DNA of 64,000 nt from Halocafeteria seosinensis. Lineage: Eukaryota; Sar; Bigyra; Bicosoecida. The stretch spans positions 1-64,000 of the forward strand of contig LVLI01000206.1 of NCBI GenBank assembly GCA_001687465.1, in the 5' to 3' direction. The position numbers and the translations under genes are program-made. Under the pieces are notes generated by a model. That model was not told where the DNA came from, searched no databases, and saw only the letters and a list, made by a program, of their open reading frames with translations. Shown here piece after piece: positions 1 to 10,387 of the stretch (the stretch's first letter is position 1; every line of letters starts with the position of its first letter).

Positions 1-1449
1 GTCCTGTTGATGATATACGCCTGCTACCGGAGGGCTGGTAATCCCCCTGGTTTTTCACTGGAATACTACAGGGACAAATGGCTACAAGAGTTGCTAAACG
101 AGAAGGATGCCGATAAAGCGCCTTTATCTGTTAAGCCAATCATTGAACACAAGCAACTCTCCAGGGTAATCCGAAGTGCCTGGGTAGTGGGGCGGCGTGG
201 CGTATCGGTGTACTTATACGACTGTTGGCCTCCCCGCGTGCGCGAACACGCTACTTTTTTCACAAGGATGCGGGGATATTCCCCACCTAAATACACATCC
301 ATTTTAGAAGATGAGAGACGACTAAGACGTCGTAGGAAGCACTCAAGTTCGTCAGGTGAGAGAGGATGCAGACGACGTGGGAGGCATTCACGCTCTTCAG
401 ACTCTAGAACTGAAAGAACCTCAGAAGAATCTAAAAACCGAAGACGTCGTCGGAAGCATTCCAGTTCGTCAGATTCTGAACTTGAGAGAACACCGGGTTA
501 TGAAAACTCGAAAGGAAAGAGACACCGTCGGAAGCATTCCAGTTCGGCAGATTCTGAAACCGAAAGTACATCGAGATCTGAAAATTCGGATAGACGAGAT
601 CGTCGGCGGAAGCATTCATATGGAAACAATTCAACAGAAAGGTCGTCAGACTCTAGAACCGAAGGAACATTAGAATATGAGAAGGCGAAAACCACGACGA
701 CAATAAGCAATTGTGCATTTACACGGTCCGTCATGATGTTATATGTGGGGGATGTTGAAACCTTCGGTGACAATGCTCTTGTAAATAGGCTCGGAAACCT
801 CTGTATTCCTCCGAGACGAACCGATGCCGAGAACCAGAGTCATGCTAGAACGACAGTGAAGCAACTTTTCCCAAATGCGTTTCCCCATGCAATACGAACG
901 GAAGACGTCTCAGACTATTTTTCATCAGATGGTTTTCATTATGCCCTTGTTCTGGAAGGCAAAAGTTTGACGGTCCTGTTGATGATATACGCCTGCTACC
1001 GGAGGGCTGGTAATCCCCCTGGTTTTTCACTGGAATACTACAGGGACAAATGGCTACAAGAGTTGCTAAACGAGAAGGATGCCGATAAAGCGCCTTTATC
1101 TGTTAAGCCAATCATTGAACACAAGCAACTCTCCAGGGTAATCCGAAGTGCCTGGGTAGTGGGGCGGCGCGGCGTATCGGTGTACTTATACGACTGTTGG
1201 CCTCCCCGCGTGCGCGAACACGCTACTTTTTTCACAAGGATGCGGGGATATTCCCCACCTAAATACACATCCATTTTAGAAGATGAGAGACGACTAAGAC
1301 GTCGTAGGAAGCACTCAAGTTCGTCAGGTGAGAGAGGATGCAGACGACGTGGGAGGCATTCACGCTCTTCAGACTCTAGAACTGAAAGAACCTCAGAAGA
1401 ATCTAAAAACCGAAGACGTCGTCGGAAGCATTCCAGTTCGTCAGATTCT
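1..1449 (+). repeat. Near-identical direct repeat, 972-bp period
   Basis: Bases 1-477 and 973-1449 match over the whole 477 bp. The only difference I found is a silent CGT/CGC change at an arginine codon. They diverge right after the shared AGATTCT at 471-477/1443-1449. The first copy begins at the window edge, so the true unit may be longer. The frame is kept (972 = 324 codons). Confidence 0.95.
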
Positions 1450-1743
1450 AGAGCACTGCGTTATGGAAGCTCGAAAGAAGGGAGACGCCGTCGGAAGTAT
1501 TCCCATGGAGCAAGTTTGTCAGACTCTGGAACCGAAGGAACATTGGAATATGGAAAGCAGAGAATCCGGAGGCATCGTCGGAAGCACGGGCATCGAACTA
1601 CGCATTGCAGTCGGAAGCACGCACATCGAACTAACCGTAGCAGTAGTTTTTCAGGAGAAAGTTCATCCGGTTCTGAAGCTGAGAGAGCACTCGAGTCTGA
1701 AAAGGCGAAGAGACGAAAGGGTAGAAGCAAACATAGGCGTTGA
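1..1743 (+). CDS. RS-like repeat protein, 5' end outside the window
   Basis: The frame is open from the first base to the TGA at 1741, so the gene very probably starts upstream. Each half has a globular block of about 100 residues (rich in R, Y, W, e.g. MIYACYRRAG, FFTRMRGYSPPKY) followed by a long basic-serine tail built of units such as RRRRKHSSSSDS, resembling the RS domains of splicing factors. A second globular stretch (LYVGDVETFGDNALVNRLGN) sits between the two tails. I do not recognise the globular family. The tail suggests a nuclear RNA-binding or splicing role, which is inference. Residues encoded by 1-477 recur at 973-1449, so the protein carries a near-perfect internal duplication that may instead be two merged gene copies. 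Confidence 0.55.
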   Translation, partial: VLLMIYACYRRAGNPPGFSLEYYRDKWLQELLNEKDADKAPLSVKPIIEHKQLSRVIRSAWVVGRRGVSVYLYDCWPPRVREHATFFTRMRGYSPPKYTSILEDERRLRRRRKHSSSSGERGCRRRGRHSRSSDSRTERTSEESKNRRRRRKHSSSSDSELERTPGYENSKGKRHRRKHSSSADSETESTSRSENSDRRDRRRKHSYGNNSTERSSDSRTEGTLEYEKAKTTTTISNCAFTRSVMMLYVGDVETFGDNALVNRLGNLCIPPRRTDAENQSHARTTVKQLFPNAFPHAIRTEDVSDYFSSDGFHYALVLEGKSLTVLLMIYACYRRAGNPPGFSLEYYRDKWLQELLNEKDADKAPLSVKPIIEHKQLSRVIRSAWVVGRRGVSVYLYDCWPPRVREHATFFTRMRGYSPPKYTSILEDERRLRRRRKHSSSSGERGCRRRGRHSRSSDSRTERTSEESKNRRRRRKHSSSSDSRALRYGSSKEGRRRRKYSHGASLSDSGTEGTLEYGKQRIRRHRRKHGHRTTHCSRKHAHRTNRSSSFSGESSSGSEAERALESEKAKRRKGRSKHRR

Positions 1744-1830
1744 GACAAATGAAAACGAACGATGCGAAAGACAAAGACGAGAGCTCTGGGTAACCCTTAC
1801 AAAAAGAGGCATTTTGCACAATACCCGAAG

Positions 1831-2264
1831 CGCTTTCCTTAGAAATTTGAAGACCGACTGGAAATTGCTCCGTGTTAACGATGTAGTGATGATGCAACGA
1901 CAGCTCGCTCATTGCTTCGTACGGTACCTCGGTTTCGCGAATCGCACCTGAAAACAAAACCTTATCTAGAAGCTAGAAGACACAGTGCTGGTATTAGGTA
2001 TGCATATACGGAGGAGTTGCAAGTCAAAGAGTTGAATGTGTGTGTTTGCCTAGCGACTCTATTCAGCCTAGGTATTGCATCAAATTGGAAGCAAACACCA
2101 CATGCTCCTACCTGGCAGTGATGTGGACTGTGAGACAGCAGCAAGGTGCATTGTTGGACTGTACTTATCGGCGCTCTTCGACTAAGCGGATTCGGCAGAT
2201 CTAGGAGATCGTCTGTATTATTATTGCGCTCGGGCCTCGTGGGTCACCACCTTTGCTCTGGGAG
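1831..2264. pseudogene. Rearranged partial copy of the MTG1 3' end
   Basis: Two blocks copy the locus at 8.43-8.89 kb. Block B (1831-1972) matches 8752-8893 in the same orientation over 142 ungapped bases, about 118 identical by hand count. It covers MTG1 exon 6 and its upstream splice acceptor, so the coding sense is minus. Block A (about 1999-2264) is the inverted counterpart of about 8430-8735: the last MTG1 intron, the last exon and the 3' end of the convergent 936-residue gene, now with MTG1 sense on the plus strand. Block A has lost about 67 bp covering the MTG1 stop region. Intron sequence is retained, so the copy was DNA-mediated. Frames are broken; it is not a working gene. Confidence 0.85.
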
Positions 2265-2272
2265 CGGAAATG

Positions 2273-2273
<1 letters not shown>

Positions 2274-2315
<42 letters not shown>
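2274..2315. repeat. (GT)n microsatellite
   Basis: About 20 uninterrupted GT dinucleotides directly beside the rearranged MTG1 copy, flanked on both sides by GCGGAAATG. Confidence 0.95.
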
Positions 2316-2317
<2 letters not shown>

Positions 2318-2489
2318 GAAATGTGCTTGGAGTGCTAAGCGGTTTACCAAATGTTTACCAGGTCTTGAGACTTCGACAGAGATGATGCAGCCATCGACAG
2401 TTGAACCTCCACGCACCTATATTCCTATGGCTGTAGTGGGTACTACAAATAATGTGTCAGCTGTGCTGTAGAAGCATAAAGGATCACTG

Positions 2490-3820
2490 TTATCGAGATG
2501 GGCGAAGGAACACCGAATTTATGTACGTTCTGGAAACGATAGCTTCTTTGGGCACCACAGAGCGATGTTTGTTGGACGCAGCTAGCTTAAGGGATTTCTC
2601 TATGGGGTCAATGTGCAGAGGCCCGTTAACCTTCCTGTCGCTTGTTCCTGAAAGCTGAAGACCCCCATAAGTCTCAAGCAGCTTCACGATATCCAACGTG
2701 CTTTTCCCTGACCTGCTCCTGAGCCTTGACTCTTGCAGTTCCATGTAGACGAACTCGACGCAGCGGAGTAACCTTTTCATCCCAGCGAGCACATCATACT
2801 CTACGCCCTCAACATCGATCTTAACCACCAGTCTTGCTTTACACGACCCATCCTCACTGATAAGAGTGGAAGCCAGCGGAGAATCTGCCTTCAAAAGAAC
2901 ATCGTCCAGTACCACGGAAGCAAGCGAGAAGCTGTGTCCCGTTGATTTGCATTCACCCTTAGAAATGGATGCTGCTCCATAATGCTTGACCCACCGGAGA
3001 CATACATCGGTGCTGGCCGAGGTTGCCGGCGCCGAAATGAGGTGGAAATTCTCGGGCGACACAGCCGGAGCGTTTAGCAAGCGGCTATATCGAATACGTG
3101 GTTCAAGAAAGGGATTCGCCTCAATGCAAACAATTTTGGCTACACCAAACTGTGACGCATATAGAGAAGCCCATGCAGCATTGCACCCAACATCTATAAA
3201 AACCACGGGAACACTACTTTTCGAAGGCACAACCACGCTCGAAAATACCTCATGAACGGCATCAGTTAATTCTTCCTCATAGTTCTGTCCGTATTTCAGA
3301 ATACAAAATCGAGGTTTGTCTTCCTCGTGATTGGGTACAGCAATCATGAACGGAGGATGTGTCGTAGTCTGTGTGGCCAAAATGAGCTGTCCACTTTCGT
3401 TAGATACCCGCGAGAATGTCTCATCCTGCAACCAATAATCTTCGTTGACGCTTGCCTCTACAAACTGCTGTCAGCATTGTTCCTTCCACTACTTACGTCT
3501 CTTCGTATCCACTTCCCACAGGTACCGTCATAGTCCACAATTACATTACTTCCTTCTTTCTCTACTCCTTTGAATGAAATACATTTCCCCTTGTTCTTAG
3601 TTAGAGGCCTCTCAGGAATTGTATTTGGACAGCTAAATTTCGGGCGACTCAGAAGACCATCACTTACTCGGATCTGCCGTGATCCACTAGTAAAAGAGGA
3701 ATAGCCCCTACTGAGGAGTAGTGTGCATACTACACTAATTGCAACAATGGAGAGATAAAGCACGATGCGCTGCATGTTCCTGAAACAGGCAAGCAACGTG
3801 GAGTGGACATGGAGCGCCAT
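2490..3820 (-). CDS. FkbM-family methyltransferase, type II membrane protein
   Basis: Two exons (3820-3497 and 3425-2490) with a 71-bp intron (GTAAGT...TTGCAG, phase 0) give 419 residues. Residues about 17-38 form one hydrophobic N-terminal segment (around IVLYLSIVAISVVCTLLL), a signal anchor placing the catalytic part in the ER/Golgi lumen. The second exon has the SAM-binding motif FIDVGCNAAW, the acidic strand end IVCIEANP, and KIDVEGVEYDVLAG followed by VYMELQ, the FkbM hallmark. FkbM enzymes transfer methyl groups to hydroxyls, often on glycans or polyketides; the acceptor is unknown here, and a Golgi glycan O-methyltransferase is inference. Start chosen at ATG 3820; an in-frame ATG 45 bp downstream (MQRIV) is possible. 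Confidence 0.85.
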
Positions 3821-5687
3821 CCAGGGTGCAGGGTGGGCCGGTAATGATATCAAAGAATACAAGCACCACCACTCTACTAAAGGTCAATCGCGCATCAGCT
3901 GTAACAAGTGAAGAGCCAAACTATTTTTCTATGGGAACAACCTAGTCACATTATCGAACCGCGGGCGTAACGGGAGGGATGGGGCAACTGACCAAGCAAT
4001 TCTGCAGGTTCAAGTAGCATGTCGTTGAGCGGAATATTGCGACAGAAATGATGAAATGCCAACAAGGAACGATTCCGGTATTCTGCATTTTCGAAACGCA
4101 TAACCTACTAAAATTTATTCTCTTGTGAACACTGTGTCACATCCAGCTGAATTATCTGCTATTGTCGTGTTTACAGTAAGTCCGTGAGTTCCACAATCAA
4201 TGTTCCAGCGTTCCATTATAATACACATTCCCCGGCCGGTGGGCTATCTGTCACATTTGTGTGTGTGTAATACACACTACCACTAGCGCTCTGCATACAG
4301 ACAGTCAGCTACTTTTAGGTGCTTCGTGTTCCTTTATTAAATCGCAAATGGGTATCAGGTAGTAGATAATATTTCCTCCGTTGTTTTGTACATGCGGGTC
4401 CACTTGGTGTGACATCACGATACATACGGTACATGTATACTTCTATGCCTGTAGTGACGTAGTAAAACAGCCTTTAAATGCGGTGGCCTACGGCACACAC
4501 ACACACACCTACGGGTGACGGAATCATGCAGCTACGTACATCTATGAGCTAAAGAGGACATTGTGACTATTTCCTTTAGTGCTTAGTAACGGGATATGAT
4601 GTTTATCGGTCGTCGATTCTCAACGGCACTACGGGCGCTGGGTAACGTCATTAGCTTCATTGTAAGTGACAGCCAACAGTGCGTTCTCTAAGGGAATACA
4701 TGTATTAAGGAGGAAGAAAGTACAAATAGAAACATTCTATAAATTGGAAGCGCGACTCTATTTACTGCGTAGATGTACACTGTACGGTAAAACGTACAGT
4801 ATAAGCTACAGTCCGATAGTGTATACGGTAAGGTGAGATCATTGTGCAGTACACACACACAAATGTGACAGATAGGAATCCCAAGAGTAACAATTTGTTC
4901 GAGGACGCAGAGAAGAAGGTACATACGATATCGCTATGAAAATTGGAATGAGGCAACCCCATTCTCCAGGATTCTCTTGTGATTTGGCACTACACATACA
5001 CAAATGTGACAGCAGTCAACTTCCCGGCCGGTGGGCAGGAATTCATTCAAAGTTCTTGCAATCGTTCCCTTGACAACCTTGTGTTGCCACTGATGCTGTA
5101 GCTAGGTGAATTTGATTTCTTACAGTAGGAGCAGTACTAACACGTACACACGCACGAAACGGTGCCAGTGCCACTTATCACCCGCCAACGTGAATTCATC
5201 GTCGTCTCAGGTGACGGTTGTGAATCTCGGATGTAGCTCACCATCACATTTCATAAATTTTCATTCTGTTACATGTGCAATGTTTGATATGGTAGTTGTG
5301 AGGACTATGGAATAAAGTATATGTCTAGTGCCTCTCCTTCTTCCCACCCGGGTTCTTGTAGAGGCCATGCAAGACCTTAATACAGAGGCTCTAGAATGGC
5401 CGGAGTGCATGGGAGGCGAGTTATTTGTCAAGTACGTGCTCAAGCTCCATTAAACGCGCAGGCTGGGCCTTTTGGTCCGCTGTCGGTGTTAATTCATGTA
5501 TTTCTAAATGCTCATATGGTATGGAATACTCCAGATACTTAATGTCGACGGAAAATAAAGGGGGTAATTTCCAGCACTGTAATGATTTTTTTGAATCAGG
5601 TAAGCTGTCGTTTACCTGATGCTGTATTGCAGGAGAAGATGGGAGACATACTAGGGAGATGCATGGTTATATTATTTCACTATTGTC
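3821..5687. other. Intergenic spacer, no gene seen
   Basis: About 1.9 kb between divergently transcribed genes. Short open frames here have no family resemblance or convincing splice pattern. It carries short CA/GT runs and the dispersed repeat described at 4231-5036. Confidence 0.7.
4231..5036. repeat. 26-bp perfect inverted repeat plus related copies
   Basis: 4244-4269 and 4850-4875 are exact reverse complements over 26 bp (core TCACATTTGTGTGTG). A third, shortened copy lies at 4991-5012. The 14-bp word CCCGGCCGGTGGGC occurs next to the outer copies, at 4231-4244 and 5023-5036, in direct orientation. The arrangement suggests a small decayed repeat element; no target duplication or coding sequence was found. 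Confidence 0.8.
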
Positions 5688-8498
5688 ATGGCCATGTATG
5701 CAGATCCAACGGCATCGTTCACGGAGGAGGATGTGGAGGACTTTGAAACACTACTACAACGTCGATATGTCCTGCATGACATTTACCAATCAGCCTTGCG
5801 AGATGCATTTACGACGATAACCAGCCAATTCCGAGCAACACATGCTTCCCTCGCTACCCGAAAACGTCTTTGCAAAGCTGTGTGCACGGAACTTAAACGA
5901 AGAGCTGCGGTTGTGAAACAGAGTGTTATGGCCAATCTATTAGCCATTCAACGGCGAGAATACACCATTTACTTGCAAAGAGTGAGAATGGACGCGCAAG
6001 CCTGTCGGCAGCTAAAGCTACAGGCAAGGGAGTCTCACCGCGTCTTGCTCTTTGCAGCGCACCTCGACGCTGAAACGGAATCCGAGGTACAGCTCCATCG
6101 CCTCTCACCACCCCCGAAAGACAGCAATAGTAAATCTAACCTGACCGCGAAGAAGGAAACCCAGCAGTACCTGCGTTGCAAGCGTGCAGTACTAGATAAT
6201 GTACGAGAGTCCTTCTTCCCGCAGAAATCGCAAACGGAGTACCAGCCTGATATGCGAAAGTGTTGGCATGGACTGTCCGTTCTAGATATCTTCAGAATTT
6301 CTCATGCGAAAATGCTGAAAAGGTTCCAGGGCCTGCAACAGAAGATGCAGATAATGGAAGCTGGAAAACAACAGCCTCGTGGGCATAGGAAAGGAAACAA
6401 GCCGAAACAAGACTCCCATGCATTCAAAGACGAGCATCATGGGACCAAAGGATTATTCTGTCGAGTTTCCGCCGAGTCGATACCAAAGTTAGCGGCTTAC
6501 GGGTTTGGGCCACTCAAATTTCGGAGTGAAAATCCCGAGTCATTGTATAGTATCTCACAAAGTGTGGATCCATCCACGCAGGAGGGCGTCGACTCGCTTT
6601 TCTCAGGAGTGGCACCATTTTTCGCAACGTTACATAGAAGTAAAGCACATTCCGAAGAGAGCAAAGGCAGAAACGTGATGGGTAAATTCGCCACCGACGC
6701 AGCCTCGACGGCTAATCCTGTTTATCTTCCCACATGGTTCTCTCGGAGTAGTACACTAGAAAGCGATAGGCACTGGGTTCAAACAGGAACCGCAAAGCAT
6801 AATAATGAGGATTTCTTGTCATCCAACGCGGCAACGAGGCTATCTTCATTCCACGACAGTTCTCTTGTCGACCACCATGCTGAAGATGAGGAGGATGAAG
6901 AAGCATTGGGCTTGGGAAGTGAGATCCCTTTAGATCTCTTGGATACCGAGGCAATGCAAAAATCCTTACACAACCATTGGCCCGGGGCTAGAGACCTAGA
7001 TTTAGGATCACTCCACACTCGTTTCGCAAAAAAGAGAAACCAAAGACGAAAGGAGAACAATGCGTCAGGCTATTCCTATCAGAGCAGTAGAGATAGAACT
7101 AGAGCATCACAAGAAATCCTTCCCAATTCTTCGGAAATACAGTACTTAGCGTTGTGCAGAGTATTGCTATGCCACGTTGTCGAAGTGGACAAAGTCACAC
7201 CGGAAATTGTGGAAGAGCATTTGGATGCAGCTCTTCAGGCTGAAAAAGCATTGCTCAAAGAGGACACAAGAGGGAAAGCGTCCTCATTTCCGGGATCTGC
7301 GGGCGCTTCCTCCGCATTTGCGTGTGTGGACGCTTTGTATGATAAGTCAAGACAGGAGTATTTAATTTTGCGGCCATCATGTGTACTCCCAGAGTTCTTG
7401 ATTCAATTTACATTCTCCAGGAACGTAGCCGACTTGGACAGAGCTAGAGAAACGTTGAATGAACGCTTGCGGAAGGCAGACAAAAAATCGTTCCATGTAG
7501 TCTCTGACGAAACGCTTTCTACGCCGGTTGACCTATCTACACCAAGCGTCACTCAGCGTTTTCCCTACTGGGTGGGCACCGCGTCGGAAATAACGAAACC
7601 CAACAATACCTCTACTGAGTACAGCGGAGACAGTAGACCAATCACACCGTCTTATCAGTCTCTAATGGTTTCAAACTATAGTGCCAATTTGAATACTCTG
7701 TATCCGTCTCCTGCAGCCTCGCTGAAGCCCTCTCCCGGGGACTTCATCAAATGGGCTGCTCTCGGAGCTCAGTCTGTTAACATCTCACAAAGGGATATTG
7801 AAAATGCAAACGTCAGCCCATACCTATACTTGCATGTTCTGCGGCATATGCTAGCGCACATCCCTGGACCACTGGAGCACACGTTTTCCCAAATGCGGGG
7901 AATTTCTTTTCTGGAATTGCTGCACCGTCTTAAGTCAGAGGAGTTTGACAGCCAAGATGTGTCTTCAAACTCCCTTCGTGACACAGAAATCGCCCTTGAT
8001 TGGAGACAGCTACAGAACTACTCTTCCGAGCAGCGCATCAACCACGTCGCTGGGGCATTGAACTCCATTGAAAAGGTGCGAAAGGCTATACGAACGACAG
8101 TAAGAGCCATTGTGCATCGAAAGACTCAGCAGACGGAAAGCGTTTGGAGACGCTCATCCAATGATGGCACAGACGCTAAATCAAGTTCAATCCAAAGGCT
8201 TCGTTCATCATCGCCAACAAATAGTGGTTATGAAGAAGACGAATCTCCTGCAGCAGAAGAAGCAAGGATGCTGCGTGCTCGTATTGAGGAACTGAGGTGT
8301 GCCCTTTGGCGAGAAAAAGCCCAAACAGCAGAAATTAGGGCACAAATTAGAACAACGGCTGCATCATCTCCTTCGAAATCTCAAGATCTGGCGAACCGCC
8401 TGGCGAATCAAGTGCATGTCGGCTCCCCAAGTAAGGGTGGTCACCCACGAGGCCCTCGATCTGCCGAATCCGCTGAGTCGAAGAGCGCCGATAAGTAG
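5688..8498 (+). CDS. 936-residue protein with a weak PARP-like C-terminal motif
   Basis: A single open frame from ATG 5688 to TAG 8498. Residues 1-150 are helical and basic. The middle (about 200-480) is low-complexity with an acidic run (EDEEDEE). Residues about 482-570 contain LALCRVLLCHVVEV and later QEYLILRPSCVLPEFLIQF, which resemble the last strands of PARP ADP-ribosyltransferase domains (usually LCRVLLG...YVVYD...QVLPEYLI). I could not find the NAD-site HGT or YFA motifs in the expected place, so activity is doubtful. A coiled-coil stretch (AEEARMLRARIEELR) lies near the end. Its stop is 10 bp from the MTG1 stop on the other strand, and its 3' end is part of the segment copied to 2.0-2.26 kb. 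I cannot assign a function. Confidence 0.7.
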   Translation: MAMYADPTASFTEEDVEDFETLLQRRYVLHDIYQSALRDAFTTITSQFRATHASLATRKRLCKAVCTELKRRAAVVKQSVMANLLAIQRREYTIYLQRVRMDAQACRQLKLQARESHRVLLFAAHLDAETESEVQLHRLSPPPKDSNSKSNLTAKKETQQYLRCKRAVLDNVRESFFPQKSQTEYQPDMRKCWHGLSVLDIFRISHAKMLKRFQGLQQKMQIMEAGKQQPRGHRKGNKPKQDSHAFKDEHHGTKGLFCRVSAESIPKLAAYGFGPLKFRSENPESLYSISQSVDPSTQEGVDSLFSGVAPFFATLHRSKAHSEESKGRNVMGKFATDAASTANPVYLPTWFSRSSTLESDRHWVQTGTAKHNNEDFLSSNAATRLSSFHDSSLVDHHAEDEEDEEALGLGSEIPLDLLDTEAMQKSLHNHWPGARDLDLGSLHTRFAKKRNQRRKENNASGYSYQSSRDRTRASQEILPNSSEIQYLALCRVLLCHVVEVDKVTPEIVEEHLDAALQAEKALLKEDTRGKASSFPGSAGASSAFACVDALYDKSRQEYLILRPSCVLPEFLIQFTFSRNVADLDRARETLNERLRKADKKSFHVVSDETLSTPVDLSTPSVTQRFPYWVGTASEITKPNNTSTEYSGDSRPITPSYQSLMVSNYSANLNTLYPSPAASLKPSPGDFIKWAALGAQSVNISQRDIENANVSPYLYLHVLRHMLAHIPGPLEHTFSQMRGISFLELLHRLKSEEFDSQDVSSNSLRDTEIALDWRQLQNYSSEQRINHVAGALNSIEKVRKAIRTTVRAIVHRKTQQTESVWRRSSNDGTDAKSSSIQRLRSSSPTNSGYEEDESPAAEEARMLRARIEELRCALWREKAQTAEIRAQIRTTAASSPSKSQDLANRLANQVHVGSPSKGGHPRGPRSAESAESKSADK

Positions 8499-8508
8499 TC
8501 TTGTGGTC

Positions 8509-9826
8509 TCAGCAGTAATTTTTTGTATCGATTTCATCCAGCGTATAACGCCCAAGTTTCCCCTCCCGAAACAGTCCAACAATGTACCTTGCTGCTGCCT
8601 CACAGTCCACATCACCACCAGGTAGGAGCATGTTGTGTCTGCTTCCAACTTGATGCAATAACTGCATTGGATAAAAGATGCTGATGAAACATTCAACTCT
8701 TTGACTAGCAACTGCTTCCGTATATGCATACTTCATATGTCTCCACCGGAACGCTTTCCTTAGAAATACCTAGTCCCGCTGGGAATTGTTTCGTCTTAAC
8801 GCTGTGGTGATGATGCAATAACAGCTCAACCATCGCATCGTACGGTACCTCGGCTTCGCGAATCGCACCTGAAAACGAAGGCTTATCTAGAAGACGCAAA
8901 ACTGACATACTGTGTAAATGTGCCTACCTGTAAGCGACAATTTCAGCCCATCTTCCACAGTCTCGATTTTCGGTTGCAGTATTCCTGGACTGTCTATGAT
9001 GAAGACTGGGGGTGAACGGGAAACCTGGAATGCTTTAAAGTGTCGTGTAAGACCAGCTTTGGCACCAGTTGTTGCTCCTGCATTGCTCGAGACGATAGGC
9101 ACTCCTTAGCGACGAACGCTATTTCTACCCTTGGTATCGTACCTTGGGTTTTGAACTGCTTGCTGGAATGTCGGAGACTATTTATGATCGTTGATTTGCC
9201 CACATTGGGTATTCCAAAGATAGCCAACACCGATCCAGCAAAGCTCTGGTACATGGGTGGCACCACTTCAGACAAAGATCTCATGAGCTGTATGACACTT
9301 CCAAATCAGCATCGACATGTATAGAGCCATATCTGCTTCCCATACGCACGTACCTGCTTCATCTGCCGCGGCGATTCAGTGGAGCAAAAATGCACCTTGG
9401 AACCCTGCTCTTCCAGTCTTTGTTTGATAATCTGCAGTCTTTCCCCACACTCACATCCTCTCTATGTGCTCCTGAAAGTGGAGTGAATAACGCACATACA
9501 GGCTGCATCTGAGGGTTAGCCAAGTCGGCCTTGTGGAAGACAACGAGATGAGGTTTATCTTTGGACCAAGTCGACCGTAACTCATGTTTTGCGCTTGTGA
9601 ATGGAATCTGCGGGTTCTTTGTCATCCATCAGTTGTGTCAAGGAGGGCCTGCTGAACATGGCAGACTTACTCGAGCATCGCGTACTTCCAAGACGCCATC
9701 GGCTTCGGCAACGAGGGCTTTGAAGTTTCCAACAGCTTTGGCCATATGCCCTGGGAACCAATTAATGTGGCCGCTGAAGAGTTTCGATTGAAACATTGTG
9801 GATGCTGTCGTCTTCATTTGATCCAT
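8509..9826 (-). CDS. MTG1: Mitochondrial ribosome-associated GTPase 1 (YlqF/RbgA family)
   Basis: Seven exons: 9826-9671, 9607-9500, 9431-9354, 9287-9143, 9077-8928, 8868-8732, 8661-8509; introns of 59-70 bp; 308 residues, the usual family length. The circularly permuted G motifs appear in the expected order: G4 HKAD (77-80), G1 GIPNVGKS (139-146), switch GAKAGLTR, G3 DSPG (191-194). The N-terminal INWFPGHMAKA and VRDAR and the C-terminal GKLGRYTLDE are family signatures. The protein assists large-subunit assembly of the organellar ribosome, normally on the mitochondrial inner membrane. Oddity: G4 begins with His where Asn is the rule. Start at the ATG giving MDQMKTT, after an in-frame stop. 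Convergent with the 936-residue gene. Confidence 0.92.
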
Positions 9827-10387
9827 AATGAGCTCGTCATTCACAAACCACTATCTTCAGACTGTACTGAGGGTAGTTCACGTGACGTGTCGGACGCTAG
9901 TAGACATGGAATCTTTGTATTGCATCGAGCACGTATGCTATCACTTAGTAGGAGCTGCATACACATCGTGCCAATCAATGTTAGCGTTCATGCCACTCCA
10001 CACGAATTGCTTGTTGGTTTCTTCTGAATACCCCCACTAGGTAACTCTTGGTCTGTTGTTGATCCAGCATGTACTGGACGTACTCAGCACCCATAACAGA
10101 AATTTCACTAATCGACACCCATTACACGATGTACATTGCCTCACTGATATACGCTTATATTTTAGTTAGATTACAGAAGTGTGGTTATTTTGTTTGCAGG
10201 CGCAATCTAGCTTGGTCTGCTGCTTAAAACCGTCTACGTGTACTCCTAATGTGAATAATACCACGAACTCGAGATAGATTTTTCTCCTTAGACAAGTTAG
10301 ACTTGATGTGTATAAAGTGGGTTCGACGATATTATTTCACTACGGGTAATAGGATTCCATTCGTAGCCGGCAGAACAAGCCACAAAG
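9827..10387. other. Intergenic spacer
   Basis: Lies between the MTG1 start and the PP6 subunit stop, so it should hold the MTG1 promoter. AT-rich; no gene or repeat seen. Confidence 0.6.

Noticed and set aside
1328-1951. 207-codon plus-strand frame overlapping the RS-like gene
   Set aside because: It is the alternative frame of the RS-like repeats and then of the copied MTG1 block; its first part is duplicated exactly as the main frame is.
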